DNA from: Bondarzewia mesenterica
Lineage: Eukaryota > Basidiomycota > Agaricomycetes > Russulales > Bondarzewiaceae
DNA length: 59,256 nt
Direction of reading: 5' to 3'
NCBI GenBank assembly: GCA_004802705.1
Contig: SGPL01000164.1
Span: 1-59,256, forward strand
The position numbers and the translations under genes were made by a program. The notes below the pieces were generated by a model. It did no database searches and was not told where the DNA came from. It saw only the letters and a program-made list of their open reading frames with translations. This document shows positions 12,212-26,370 of the stretch, piece by piece (positions within the stretch are counted from its first letter, which is position 1; every line of letters starts with the position of its first letter).

Positions 12212-12969
12212 TGTGCCAGTGCTGATTTCTACTTCCTGTGTACGACGATGTGTTGTCTCAAGACTTTCCAGGCTGTATTTTTGACAACCTTTCGCTGGCT
12301 AGTCGTGTAGCTCGGGAGCTCTGAGAGTCATCGATATGCATATATGCCGTGACACAAAGGAAAACCTCGTCAAGCACAGGCTCACTCACTATCACTCGCA
12401 GGTTAAAAATTTGATAGTATCTGATCGAATGCATGCATCATTATATATATATTCTGACTTGTCGTTTGAGATCTCATTACAACTGCAAAACAAGCCATCC
12501 TGAATCCTGAAGCTGAAGGCCTGAAGCTCGAAACGTCACGACAGTAACAAATCAACGTCATACCGGGGTGTGATGCACATGCTCATCGTAACATGGGGAA
12601 GAAAAATTCGGCCGGCAAAAGAGGAGTGATGAGATGGGCGAAATATGTAACAACCAAAGCACCATTATGCGATGCGAAAACTTGAAAATATTTAGCTTAT
12701 AAATTCCTGGAAAGAACTGGAGATGGGATGGATGGGGTGAATGTCAAAACTGTCAGGAAGAAGCGATGGAACGAGCAATCGCGAAGCTATGGATGGCGAG
12801 GATGACATGAGCGAGAGCACAGAACTGTCGATGTCCGAAGATGCAAAAAAGCAAGGGCGGTGAGAGGAAGGGGAGTATAAAAAATGGTATCGGCGCGAGA
12901 ATTGGCTACAAGGGAGAAAAAGAGATTAAAAATATTGGAAAACGAATCGTATGCACACAGCGTCGTGAG
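12212..12969. other. Convergent intergenic region
   Basis: Lies between the eIF3L stop (+) and the stop of the minus-strand membrane protein. It should contain both 3' UTRs. I see no gene or clear repeat; 12440-12452 is a short TA-rich tract. Confidence 0.5.
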
Positions 12970-15238
12970 TTATCCCCCCTCCTGATCGACACCGCCGCCG
13001 TCCACGAGACCTTCAGTAGCGTCGTCACTCATTCCAGCATGTTGTTCCCCCTCCGGCCCAGCCGTCACGTACCGTTCCAACTCTATAACATCAACCTCAA
13101 CCTCCGCCTCCGCCAGGGCCCCGTCATCCTCCCCATTCAAACCCGTACTACCACCAATACCCGCCTCTCGTCTATCACCGCTACCAGAGGCATCACCCGC
13201 ATTAAATCCCCGCACATCCTCCCCCATCCCAACCGCCGGCACCGTGGCCGTCTCCACATATACATTTCCCCAATCCAAAATCGANGGGTATCTCCACGCC
13301 CTCTCTCCGCCTCCCACCCCGACCGCCCTCCCGGGCTGCACCCGCACCCACTCTCCCTCTAGTAGACGCCTTGACCCTCAAACTCTCCGGTCTCTTCAGA
13401 ATCGCATCTGCCACTTCCTCGCTCAACCCCAAGTCCTCCTCCTCTCTGCCCCCTTCCCCTTCTCCATCCTCTTGCGGCTGGTCAAAGTCAATCCACTCCC
13501 CGCTCCGCTCGCGCCGCCTGCCCCTGAGACCGTTCACCTCGCCCGGCGGACTTCGCGAGCCCGAAGACGATGACGATTTGCCTTCCCTCCCTGCGCTCAC
13601 ATTCGCATTCGGATGCGCAGGTGGCGGCAAGAAAGCAGCGAGCGGGTGCTGAGCCATGGCGTATGGCGGTAAGTAGGGGTACGTGAATTGCATCGAGGGT
13701 GAGACTGGGCTAAAGGCCATATTGGAGGGCGGCTGAGGGCTGGGAAGAGTGGGGAGAGCGGTGAGAGAGGGGAAAACGGGCTCGATCCGCCAACGGCTGG
13801 CGGTGGATTCGGGAGCGTTCCGTACATCTGGAGACTCTGGCTGAGGTATTGGATGTAACTTTGTAGCTGGAACAAGTAAATCAGCCTCATACTGTTGTTT
13901 GAACACAGAGAGGCCTTTTACCTCGGCTTCTCGACGCCTCCATTGACCAGTGTCTTCGCCCCAACGCCATCGCAGCATCTCATACTCCTTCGCCAGCCGC
14001 TCCGCCTCCAACCTATTTTTCTCCTCGCGCATTTTGGCTGCTTCCAGCGCGCCCTTGAGTGACGCGATTTGTGTTTGTGATGAAAGGGGGTTCGGGGGTG
14101 GCGTTTGCGGTAGGCGCGGCGTTGGAGTCCGTCTGGACGGTATTGGAGAGGAAAAAGGGGACGGGGATGAGACACCGCGTCCGGGGGAGTCTGAAGGCAG
14201 GACGGGAAGCGGATACAGGGACGGGGTAGAGTTCGGCGATGGAGACGGGCCTGACCGCCCGTAATTGGAATTTGCAGCCAGAAAACGCGGTGGAGGATCC
14301 CGGTGATAGGAGGGCTGCTCGTCCCAGTCCCACGGTCCGTTTGAGACGCGCGTACGGGAAGTACCTTGGCGACGTCGAGGGGGAGAGGTCGTGATTTCGA
14401 CCCAAGAGGATGATTGAGATGTGGGTAGGGGTGATGGCAGTAATATGCCTGCAGCTGACGAGGGGCCTGCAACTGCAGACGACAACGATGCAGAATCTGA
14501 TGGTTCGCGCACGGCCGTTGGTGATGCTCTAGTTGACTCGTATATAACAGAATCAGAGGGGTCGGAGGATGGGGGAGATGACTCTAGCTCGGATGCGCGC
14601 GTTGAGGAGGTACTTCGACTGTCGTTGCCGACGGTTCTGCTGGCCGCCCGCGTGCCCTGTTCGGAACGGCTGTGCGAGTCGGCATCGCGTGGGACAGGAG
14701 ATAGTCTGGGAGTGACCTCGTCTGATACTGACTGACTGGTAGCAGACCTGCCGGCGTCAGAGAGCGATCCGCTGCCTGCACGAATTCCTAACTGATCCGT
14801 TGATACAAAGGTAGCGTCCTCGAATGGAGCGGGCCTCTTCTCCTGTCTCAACAGCTCCTTGAGTTTCTTACCGCTCTTCGCGATGTCCTTCAATGGATCT
14901 TTGCCCCTCCGTCTTCGCTCCTTCGACCGCGAGTTCTTCAACGCCTTGGCGTCCAGCGCATTTGAGGTCTCCAAGCGTTGAGGGGCGTTCAGCACCGTGC
15001 CCTTCGCCGAATTTGAAGCAACATCGCTTCGGAGGCGCGAGAGCTTGAGCGTCACGAGGGCCGCTCGTAAAATCGATGGCCTCTCGCGGTCGTCGGCGTC
15101 GATCTCGTCCAGACGGCGTTTTCCACGCCAGATGAGCACGGAGCTCGTTGCGAGCGTCAGGGCGACGACTGTGACGAGGAACACGCGATTTTCATCGCGC
15201 AGCCAGCCCCGGGGAGTGTTTTGGTCGACGTCGGACAT
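12970..15238 (-). CDS. Single-pass, mostly disordered hypothetical protein
   Basis: Not a family I recognise. Start chosen at 15238 (MSDVDQNTPRGWLRDENRVF); an in-frame Met also exists at 15313. One membrane segment follows (VFLVTVVALTLATSSVLIW), then basic sequence RGKRRLDEI. A long Ser/Pro/Arg-rich disordered region precedes a coiled coil (QIASLKGALEAAKMREEKN, then EYEMLRWRWGEDTGQWRRRE). Near 13870-13900 an intron may continue the coil as LQSYIQYLSQSLQM, but that frame differs from the clearly coding MQFTYPYLPPYAMAQHP downstream, so this part is unresolved. At N13285 the frame breaks; dropping the N joins EGVEIP to SILDWGNVYVETATVP and runs to the stop at 12970. Likely anchored in an organelle membrane with a long tail on one side. 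Confidence 0.65.
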
Positions 15239-15313
15239 GCTGCTCACAACGTTGCGGCCGCTGTCGGTGGAGTGAATGCACGGACAGGGATGTGGTCCCT
15301 CCACCGCCAGCAT

Positions 15314-15867
15314 GCCTCACTCTCGGTTTCAATCTCCGCTCAACAAGGGCTATTTTCGTCGCTCTTCGTGCCTGTCCCGTTCCTGAACCATGTCACCTCG
15401 ATATATTGTACTTATCATAAATTTCGACGTTTTTTGGCTCGAGTTTGGTCAGTACTCTGCAAAAGTTCATTTCCATACTGCCAGATTTTGACAATACTCA
15501 AACCATATCTTTTGATCTATCGGAATAGCCGCCGACACCTAACCTTATCTTGGGGTCTTTCAGGTTGTTCTCCTTCATACTGTGCTGACTTCTCCGGAGC
15601 CTACCAAAAGCACCAGGAAACAAGATCCTCCAATCATTGTACACAATGCATGCTGCGAGATGTGTTGCACGCGTCCACGGGGTCGTTTCTAAATATAAAT
15701 AAGCTATAAACGGAATCATCAATAGATGCCGCTGTGAAAAAAAAGGCGGAAAGCAGGAAAAGATGAAGCAAGCAGTGTCACACTTATACGAAGAACGCCA
15801 TGCTCTCAGCCACGGGAGTCAGGACCGATGTGAAAAACGTTCTCGAGCGGCCCCATTGTTGTGTGAA
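15314..15867. other. Intergenic gap, no gene seen
   Basis: Separates the start of the disordered membrane protein (upstream = higher coordinates) from the 3' end of the small candidate gene at 15868. I see nothing I can support. Confidence 0.4.
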
Positions 15868-16315
15868 TCAAGATGGGAGCTGGCCTCGCACGCGCCGTAT
15901 ATAAGGATTGTCATTAGCGGTGTGGAAACTGGGCCCGATACGCAGGAGCTCCTGCAGTGAAGCCTGTGAATAATGCAAAGCTGGCGTAGTAGTCTTACCA
16001 GAACGAACACCGATATTCCTTATCTCGTGAATGACTTGTCACTGCACTACCTGATGTGGCGCGAGCAGGTGGTAACCAGCACTCATAGGCCCTTCATAGA
16101 CCCCGCTGGATGATGAAAAAGAATCGGCATCACATGGGACGTTGAAAATAAGTAGCCAATATGGCAATACGGCAATGAATTCTTGATGAACTCCCACCTT
16201 TTTTTGCCTTTTTCTGAACAACGCGTACTAACCTGTCACTGGCCTCCGGAAGAAAGGGGAAATCTAATGGGCTGAAAGATCGGAAGTATGCACTCGTGGG
16301 CGGCTCTTCCGGCAT
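15868..16315 (-). CDS. Candidate small spliced protein (about 77 aa), unrecognised
   Basis: Three short exons join cleanly. ATG at 16315 is preceded by an in-frame stop and gives MPEEPPTSAYFRSFSPLDFP. A GTTAGT donor after ASD leads to a CATCCAG acceptor, giving SGVYEGPMSAGYHLLAPHQ. A GTAGTG donor and ATTCACAG acceptor then give ASLQELLRIGPSFHTANDNP and a stop at 15868. Phases agree at both junctions. No family is recognised and no signal peptide or membrane segment is seen. It is divergent from the Sch9-like kinase gene, whose start is about 545 nt away. It could instead be chance or the tail of a longer gene. Confidence 0.4.
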
Positions 16316-16860
16316 TCCTTCGCGCCGTCAGATGGCAATTGTTCTCGGAGAATCCCCGTGGATGTGCAAAAGACAGTTGTTGTTTGGACCCTGCAGTGAT
16401 CCCGGACCATCATAGTTTACCACCGATACTTTCCGCTGCAGCGGTTGTCGACTCATCAATTGATGCCTACGGATTTGGCTAGGGATTAACTCACCCGCCA
16501 TATAACGGTTTCTATAAGAGCATGGAAGAAGGCGTCTCTGGCAGGCTAGAAGACCATACGCATCAAGAGACTGTTTCATACATATGCGGCGGCTCTCTTG
16601 AATAGGAACCGGGTTTTTTGAAAATCTTCCTGGTCGACTGGAGACACGATCTCCATCGATGAGCATGAAACAAAAACAACAGAGTAATCGCCAGGACGAC
16701 GAGTGCAAAGTCGAGATTAGTTTCGTAGAGCAACTTGAAGCAGGCTGGTGACGGTCACATGCAGCGGGCGCTGGCGCCAATAGGTCAGCCGCATCTTGAG
16801 TCGCATCGACAACCCAACGGCTTGATGCTACCTCCTTGATCATCTCTCTCATCCACCACC

Positions 16861-19674
<2,814 letters not shown>

Positions 19675-20416
19675 ACCCGCCTGAATATGCGCTGGCCATC
19701 TCTTTGGTTCTTGAACGAGTGCCTCAGCTCTTTTCTTGTCCCGGGATTGCAGGATGAGATATCGGTGTCCGATACCCATTTCATAACCTCTCCTTTTTCC
19801 CTTGATTACCGACCTCGCCGCCTTCCGTGCACACAATTTGTCGTCTCGCTGTCCCCTTTTCCTTCTCTGGTCTTTTCGTCACGCACACTTCATCGTACAC
19901 ATACACACCTGCTCATCTTGGTTTCGCCTTCGCCCTTCGCTGTCCAGTGAGAGGCCCGCGTTGTCGGTGTATCTTTGGCCAGCTTTCTCTTCATCTTGTC
20001 GTCAGATTCCCTTTTCTTTCGTTTTCTTCTCCTTGCCACAGATCTCTAGTATCGTCTATTTCTTTCTTGTGGCATCGTTGTATCTCGTTCTCCCTTTCCC
20101 TTCTCTCATTCTCAGCGTAATCTCGCACGCGGACCAGTAGGCAAAACTGATGTATATTGCATAGACATGCCATGTTCGAATCCGATCGCGTTGCAGTTTG
20201 TAGTATACGTAACGTGTCCTATCCTTGCCTCGACAGTTGTAGCGACCACCACTCGTGTATACATGTTTGATCGAGAAGTAACGAAAGTTGATTTGTATCT
20301 TGCCAATGTGCCACGTAAAATGCTTCTCATACAACCTGATATACATAGCGGGAGATTGTATAATTTATCAGCATGAGATATAAATCAAAAGAATTCGTTC
20401 TTCGCATTCGGAGGCA
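19675..20416. other. Convergent intergenic region
   Basis: Contains the kinase 3' UTR, rich in pyrimidines (about 19790-20110). A GTTCGAATCC string near 20175 resembles a tRNA B box, but no A box or acceptor stem is found, so no tRNA is called. Confidence 0.5.
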
Positions 20417-21090
20417 CTATAGTTGATGATGATGAGCCGTTGCGGGAGGTAACCAGGCGTCCTGAACGGCGAGCTCTTGCCATTTGTTGTAAGTACTTCC
20501 CCACTCGAGCATCCCTCTACTATCAGGTCCATCAAATTGCTGAGATATGATCATCTCCAAAATTCAAATACTGGGTGCGACGGCGGGGGACCCGCTTGTA
20601 GTACTTACTGTTCCGGCATCTCCGTCTTCATCCTCTTATTTAAATAACATCCGCCGGTCGAAGTATGAGCGATTGGAAGCTACTTACCTTGCTTTCGTTG
20701 GATACTTGCAAGCGGGAATGACTAAGTTTACGAGCCTTTTGAAAACCCATTAACAGGGGTTGCTCGCCTGCTGGCGCGAACAGGAGCGACCTAATCGCCA
20801 TCCTGCAAGCGGTGGTGAGCGAGAAGGTCAAGAAGGTCGTACTCGTATGGTCCGAGAGACTCGTTCGTATGCGAGACTGTGTCGAAAACTCCCGCGAACT
20901 GTTCCTCCCCTTCACGATGGCTTTATCAAGCATGAGCCGGGGAGCAATGACACATATAGCTCCGGAATCGTATTGAGAGCACTGTGAAGATTTGTGCTCG
21001 GGGCCTCGATGTTCGAGGCAACCGAGTCGAAGCATCGAAAGATGGGCAAAACTATGGCTCCCTTTCCCGCCTCGAGGTCATGCTCGAGTC
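20417..21090 (-). CDS. Unrecognised coding region, frame-broken; 5' end unknown
   Basis: Several minus-strand exons read as convincing protein but I know no family. In order: NTIPELYVSLLPGSCLIKPS, then EEQFAGVFDTVSHTNES and GPYEYDLLDLLAHHRLQDGD, then RSLLFAPAGEQPLLMGFQ and KARKLSHSRLQVSNESK. A GTAAGT intron follows, then DEDGDAGT, another GTAAGT intron, and finally QFDGPDSRGMLEWGSTYNKW through ATAHHHQL and stop at 20417. The last two splice junctions are in phase. Two earlier joins each need a one-base shift (near 20926 and 20788), so this is a decayed gene or carries sequence errors. I could not find a start. It lies tail-to-tail with the kinase. Confidence 0.45.
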
Positions 21091-21418
21091 ACCTGGAGAG
21101 CTGTACCGGTAGAGAATCGCGGGGAATCCATTTAAAAGGACAATTGGCCTTGATGGCTAAGGAGACAGAATGCTTAAAACAACTTTAGAGATCCAGACGC
21201 TCTTTTCCGTACGATGCTGGCGAAACGAGCTAAAAATGGAGAGAAAAGGAAACCCATAGATCGCAAACGAGGTCCTCCGCTGCAAGCTGAAAGATAGCAA
21301 AGACAAGAAGATGCAGATATTGAGCGGATAAATGGACAGATACATGAACACTGGAGGGAGCATGCCAATATATGACACCAGGTAGGAAATACCCACAATA
21401 TCTAGCCCTGACACGCTA

Positions 21419-22392
21419 TCATGAACCTTGTGCTTGCGACTTCTGCCTCTGCGCGAGCATCCGCCTAAAATAACAATACAATCAATATACATATGCTATA
21501 TATGACGGATACACGAGTACCGCGCCACGAAAACAGGAAAGGGATAATCGAGGATGGCAAATCACTCACTGTCTCGCGGCCAAGACCATCCGCGCCTTGC
21601 GCTCCTTCAAACTCTCCTCTCGTTTCTCAGCAGTGTCTTCCCACAACGCCCGCCCGCCCGCCTCCTCCGGTGTGATCACCGTGCCTGCGTCCGCGACCTT
21701 CACGCGGTCCTCGAGGTGGAATCTAGAGATGAGGGTGTCGGATTTTTTTTTTGTTCACTGAAGTCGAGTTGACAGTTCCAGCGGCTGCAGCTGCTCCGGC
21801 AGGTGTATTTGGTGGCACGGCTGTCGAGCGGGGGTAGAGGGTAAAGTAGGGGGGAGGGGGCTTTGTTCAAATCGTCAAAAGGGAAATGCAATAACAAGAT
21901 AATGGAAAGGTGTATGAAGCTTACTGGGTCGAGAAAGCCTCGTTCGAGAATCCTATTGGATGTCAGCTCGACTGAACCCGTGCGGAGGAGATCGTAATGG
22001 ATGTTCTCTCTGCGGGGCAGATTATATCAGTTGAAAAGGAACTGGGACAAGTACTCAGAAATAGTATGGACCTAGGTATGTTAGGGAACATCCCAGTAAT
22101 TGTGTCAACCTAGTGAGGAAGTGACGGGCCCATGGTCAATTATGTATGTCCCAGATATGCAGCATGTGCTATGATACTCACCATCTCTGGAGTGACATTC
22201 TTCGGACGGAATCGCAAAGTGCGCGCAGCTGCAGTCTCCGGTGATGGTTCACCACCTAGAATACGTGAAACCAATATGGATCGGAACACGGAGGACACCG
22301 TCCCAATGATACTACGCACCTGGTGCTGTAGCCCAGCGGAAGATGAAGATGATTACTGCGAACGCAACGATGACATTGACAACTTCGCCCAT
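21419..22392 (-). CDS. Cue1-like ER membrane CUE-domain protein (spliced)
   Basis: Resembles fungal Cue1, which anchors and activates the ubiquitin-conjugating enzyme Ubc7 at the ER for ER-associated degradation. Start at 22392 gives a membrane anchor, MGEVVNVIVAFAVIIFIFRW. The CUE domain follows across three exons: RFRPKNVTPEM, VDTITGMFPNIPR, ENIHYDLLRTGSVELTSNRI, LERGFLDP. The next exon begins PPPPYFTLYPRSTAVPPNTP. The conserved tail reads SDTLISRFHLEDRVKV, ALWEDTAEKREESLKERKAR, then after a last intron RMLAQRQKSQAQGS and stop at 21419. The tail is one base out of frame across an A10/T10 run at 21743-21752; nine A would give VNKKKSDTLISRF. This is probably a homopolymer error. Confidence 0.85.
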
Positions 22393-23080
22393 GTAGAGTC
22401 TCTTTGGGTATGCGTGATGATTGGAAATGAAGAGGGGATATGAACTCAGCACAGCGGGCGGCAGAACGCAAAAGGCCGTCGACAAGGCGGTGAGATAATG
22501 GGCGGATAGTCATGTGACCGGTGCCGCTGGGTTCGCGTCTGTTCGCGTTTATTTTTTTCGGCCACCAAGTTTTTCACACAACTTCTCTCTCGATGATCTC
22601 ATCTAAGAGGGCCCGTAGATGCAATTGTTGGCAGAATAATTATCATTTTCGACGGCCAACGTAAATGACACGGTGGATATCCATCATCATCATTACCCCC
22701 TCTTGACGCCAATGGATGGTTTTCAGGTGCGCTGATGAGTCTCGACTCAACTCTACTTGAAGTTTCCAGCTCTTTGCGTGAGCCCAAGGACTCTGCAATA
22801 TATGACTGCACGAAATGCACTCCTCTCTTATTCAAAAATCCGCCCCGCACACAACCTTTTCGCACTTCGAATCTATCTCACTTATATCTTGTTGCCCCTT
22901 ATTCTCACTCGGTTCATCCTGTGCGACCATGCCTGACTTCGTGAGCCAGCGCCGCTTGCCATCACAGAGATATTCCGTTTCATGGCACGAAATTTGCGAA
23001 GATTGCGAAGATCGCAGCGTGCCCTTGTTCTCGGTCATCTGCCCCACTCGCGTCTCCAGAGGCTAGCGGGTCGTTGCGTG
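22393..23080. other. Intergenic region upstream of the CUE gene
   Basis: Promoter region of the minus-strand CUE gene, then open sequence up to the F-box-like relic. A short plus-strand frame begins at an ATG at 22929 (MPDFVSQRRLPSQRYS) but cannot be tied to a family. Confidence 0.3.
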
Positions 23081-23089
23081 GTTGCTCCC

Positions 23090-23671
23090 AGCTTTCAGGA
23101 CACACCTTTTACTTACACTTCCAGAAGAAGGGGAAATTTCCGACTTTGACGTCGATGCTTATTTCACTGCTCTCCAGTATTGGCTTTTTTTTTCCTCTCG
23201 TTCATTGCCACTAGAATTTGTNCTTCGGCTCTACGATGGCGACAAGCGCCCCCACGTAGTGTGGCGGTATCTCGCACTCTTGTGCGCCCATTCGGAACGC
23301 TGGAAAAAGCGCCAAGTTTGATATCCCCGACCTCGCCGCGTTCCTTCCCCCCCTCCCGGCTCGTTGCCGCTTAAAACCACTCGTTCTCTGCCGGTGATGG
23401 AGTTGTTGCACTGGCAGGTGCGCTCATGAGGATCATCCATATATGTCTGCAACTTCAGAACTTGGTGTCTGCCATTCACTCGTCCTCTCCTACGCTTGTC
23501 AATGGTCGCCTCCCTGGAACCATTGACAACGTCGGAGTTGGAAAACGACCAGTGAACGCTTCGGTGTGGCGACCTTCCTATCCAATGTGGCAGACCCCCC
23601 TCAACCTCGAAGATCTGAGCCTGTTGATCAGGAAATCTTCGAATTCTCCTCCAAAATCTTACGCTTCCTAA
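23090..23671 (+). pseudogene. F-box/LRR-like protein relic
   Basis: The fragment PLEFxLRLYDGDKRPHVVWR and LLCAHSERWKK, continued one frame over by KFDIPDLAAFLPPLPARC, has the cadence of agaricomycete F-box proteins (a segment ending HSERW followed by a short 'IP..L' strand). The frame shifts by one base near 23310 and meets stops soon after; an N lies at 23222. A later frame, LVSAIHSSSPTLVNGRLPGT, may be part of the same relic. No intact F-box motif is seen. Function is presumably lost; the call rests on weak resemblance. Confidence 0.35.
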
Positions 23672-23899
23672 CTTGGACTGCATCTCAATCCATGGTGGAA
23701 TAAATCCTTCCGATAGTCGATTATGTCCCAGTGCCTTTTTCGAATTCGTCCAACGCATGCACAATGACCTTCTGTCTCTCATGCTTGTAGAGTTGGGTCT
23801 CACCAGCTCTCACCTGGAGGGAAGACGCCCTCCCGCGGCAAGCCAGGCGGTGAATTTGACTCTGAGTTCTACGGACTTCAATGTATCACCCTAGGGGTT

Positions 23900-25132
23900 G
23901 CGTTCATCCGAAAAGAGATAAACATAGATTCCATCACTTCCTCCTGGAGTTTCGCGGACATGGTCGAGTACCGCTGGATAATGCAGAACAGGCGCGTCGA
24001 TCTCAGCAACGTCACTCACGACTTTCTTGCAAACAACGAGTTCGTCACATTGAAGTTGCGCCTGAGAGTACTACGCGCGGATTCAGAAATATGTTGACGA
24101 GGGGTTGAATTTTGGTGGAATCCGCTCTTTAATACACAACACTTGGTAGGTGAAAGTACCATCTCAATTTCGAAACCTAGTAAGTACGATATTTCCTCTT
24201 CATCCTTATCATAGTCTGCTGTACTTAGGTATGTGCTTATTAGCTCACTTATATTTGATCCAATTCATCGCTCGGAGTATAAATAGGGGACTTCACAGTG
24301 CAGATCAAGTGCCCAATTAAAGGTGGATTATGGCGCCGATTATGGGCACGATTTAATCTCATACCAAGACCCCACAAGTGAAGGGAGAGGGTTTGGTCCG
24401 AACCTAGGGCACGATTATGACCTCGCAAGACCTTTTTAATCAGCCTCTCAATGTCAACGCTCGACGTTAATCAGATTATTAGAGCTTCAATTCTATCAGA
24501 GCTTCATTTAGCTTCATGTGTGCAGTACACGATGGGCGGATGGGGCCGGTAGGGCAGCAGACATGCTTCAGATTCGGGTATTTGGATGACCTTTCGGCGC
24601 TGCAGGCTGCCAAATTTGGATGCATATCCGGATGAGGACCACTTGTGACCGCGAACAGGGCCAAAAAATCCGGACGGATGACCCTGCTGGACAGCGGATC
24701 ATCCGCTATGGTCGTAAAACCTCGTAAAACCTACAGTAATGCCATTCTACCGAACGCTTCCGGTATTCTGGCGAAAATGGCCATCAAGAACCGTCGAACA
24801 TCCAGACCAGATCAAATGACAACAGATATGAAGTGATGCGATGATAACGACGTCGCGTGAACCGGAATTTGGAGACACCCGGGAGACACCTGACACAGAA
24901 GTAGGCAAAAATAAAATAAAACAACAAAAAACACATCAGTGTGTATATATGCAAGAGCCTCTTGCTAAACACTATGACCCTCAGGCGAAGCTCTGCGACA
25001 AACCAGACTCAGTCACTTGGAAAGGTGAAAGTCAACGTACGGGGAACCAAACTCTTACCTCGCCTCCACACACCACCGAAGCCCTAGATTCAAGACCACA
25101 CAAATAGATAAACAAATGACAACCCCCGCTGC
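23900..25132. other. AT-rich gene-poor stretch
   Basis: I see no supported gene. Near 24330-24430 two related phrases (GGGCACGATTTAATC and GGGCACGATTATGACC) occur about 70 nt apart, possibly remains of a repeat. The end next to 25133 should hold the 3' UTR of the SPT small-subunit gene. Confidence 0.4.
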
Positions 25133-25529
25133 CTAGATCAACGCCTGATGCTCCTGACCGGACACATAGTACCGCGCGCGGGCATAGGTCGTTGAGAGCT
25201 GGTGCGGTAGATACTTGTAGATCCATATTCCAAACAAGGACGACAGAACAGTGAGGACCGTTACTACAAGGGCAGTTGGGGGAGTCAGTCAGTATATCTG
25301 CAAGAAACGAAAGAATTGACGACGCACTGTACAAGATTTTCTCCCAAGGTTCGAGGACAGACACGCCAAAGGTCACCTCCAGCCATACCCTTTTACGCCA
25401 AAGGAAAGCACCTAGGTGCGAGCTCGGGGGTTTGTACGGCGCCAGTTCTATAGCAAAGAGCGAGGTGAGGGGAACAGAGTCTTCATGATGAACATGGTGA
25501 GAAGAGCGAGCGGGCTTTGAGGAGGTCAT
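25133..25529 (-). CDS. Serine palmitoyltransferase small subunit (paralogue 1)
   Basis: A small activating subunit of serine palmitoyltransferase, the ER enzyme that starts sphingolipid synthesis. Exon 1 from ATG 25529 ends with RKRVWLEVTFGVSVLEPWEK, carrying the LEPWE motif of the ssSPT/Tsc3-type family. After one intron the second exon gives VLTVLSSLFGIWIYKYLPHQ (membrane segment, then a Pro-His turn), TTYARARYYVSGQEHQALI and stop at 25133. Length is about 115 aa, longer than animal ssSPT through an N-terminal extension. A second copy lies at 36709-37120 on the other strand. Confidence 0.8.
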
Positions 25530-25814
25530 GGTTATGCCGTTCGTGGTTGGAGTCGTACGTTGTGTAAAACAGAGGGATACTACAATATAGGAGCATGGTT
25601 TTTTGTTCTATATAAATATTCGGCGAGGAAAAGTAATCGGAGATTTGCATGCCAAAGTTGGTACCTTAGGTTATCCCTTATCCGGCATCCACATGAGTAA
25701 GGATCACCCACATCCTAAAACCAACCATTTATCGGCTTCAACGTCAAGCTTTCGCTCTTACTCCCGACAGCCGACCGTGGGATTTATCTTCTGGATCTCG
25801 GACAGCAAGTCCTC

Positions 25815-26130
25815 TCAAAAAACTCGAGAAATAAAATTTGCCAACCTCCTCAAAGGCCAATCGATCATGTGCTTGAACACTCCTCCAGTCAACGCCGCTG
25901 CCACGGAAGCAGAGCTGAGGAGAATGAACGCCATGACAAACCTGAGGCGGAGGCCTCGTGGGGCCAGGTCGAGGAAAATTGGCACTTAGAGACTGGCGCA
26001 CGTTTGTGATGTCGGCGGCAACAATATGATAGGAGTACGTGATGACAGCAGATCCATCACCGCTTGCGAAGCTGCCAGAATTTGTACCATCTGAGGTACA
26101 CAGGAGGCGAAAGTTGGATAGGTCGCGCAT
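25815..26130 (-). pseudogene. Small membrane protein, frame-broken, unrecognised
   Basis: From ATG 26130 the frame reads MRDLSNFRLLCTSDGTNSGS, then AVITYSYHIVAADITNVRQS. One base out of phase it continues IFLDLAPRGLRLRFVMAFIL, LSSASVAAALTGGVFKHMID and RRLANFISRVF to a stop at 25815. The second part holds one hydrophobic helix. The junction is near 25985. It could be one gene with a sequence error, a gene with an unusual intron, or a relic. Further exons toward RCC1 (26371) are possible. No family recognised. Confidence 0.35.
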
Positions 26131-26370
26131 TACAATGGATGAAGACAGACACGCTATTTTAGATTCTAGAAGATAATAAAAAAAAGAGAAAGAGCCGGAA
26201 GAAGTCCACGAAACCGTCAATTATTCGAGGGGTGTATCACTGCAAGAAGTCGAACAGTATGAGTATGAATTGGTGGATAAAGGTAGACAAGTGAAACTCA
26301 CCGTTCCACACCTCTAAATAGTCGCGAGTATCTCCATGAGCAGACGAAAACGTATTACAGATCAGATGAC

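Noticed and set aside
20165..20195. tRNA gene suggested by GTTCGAATCC
   Set aside because: No A box at the right distance and no pairing acceptor or anticodon stems could be found.
24330..24430. Repeat or transposon end
   Set aside because: Only two short similar phrases are seen; no inverted ends, target duplication or transposase.
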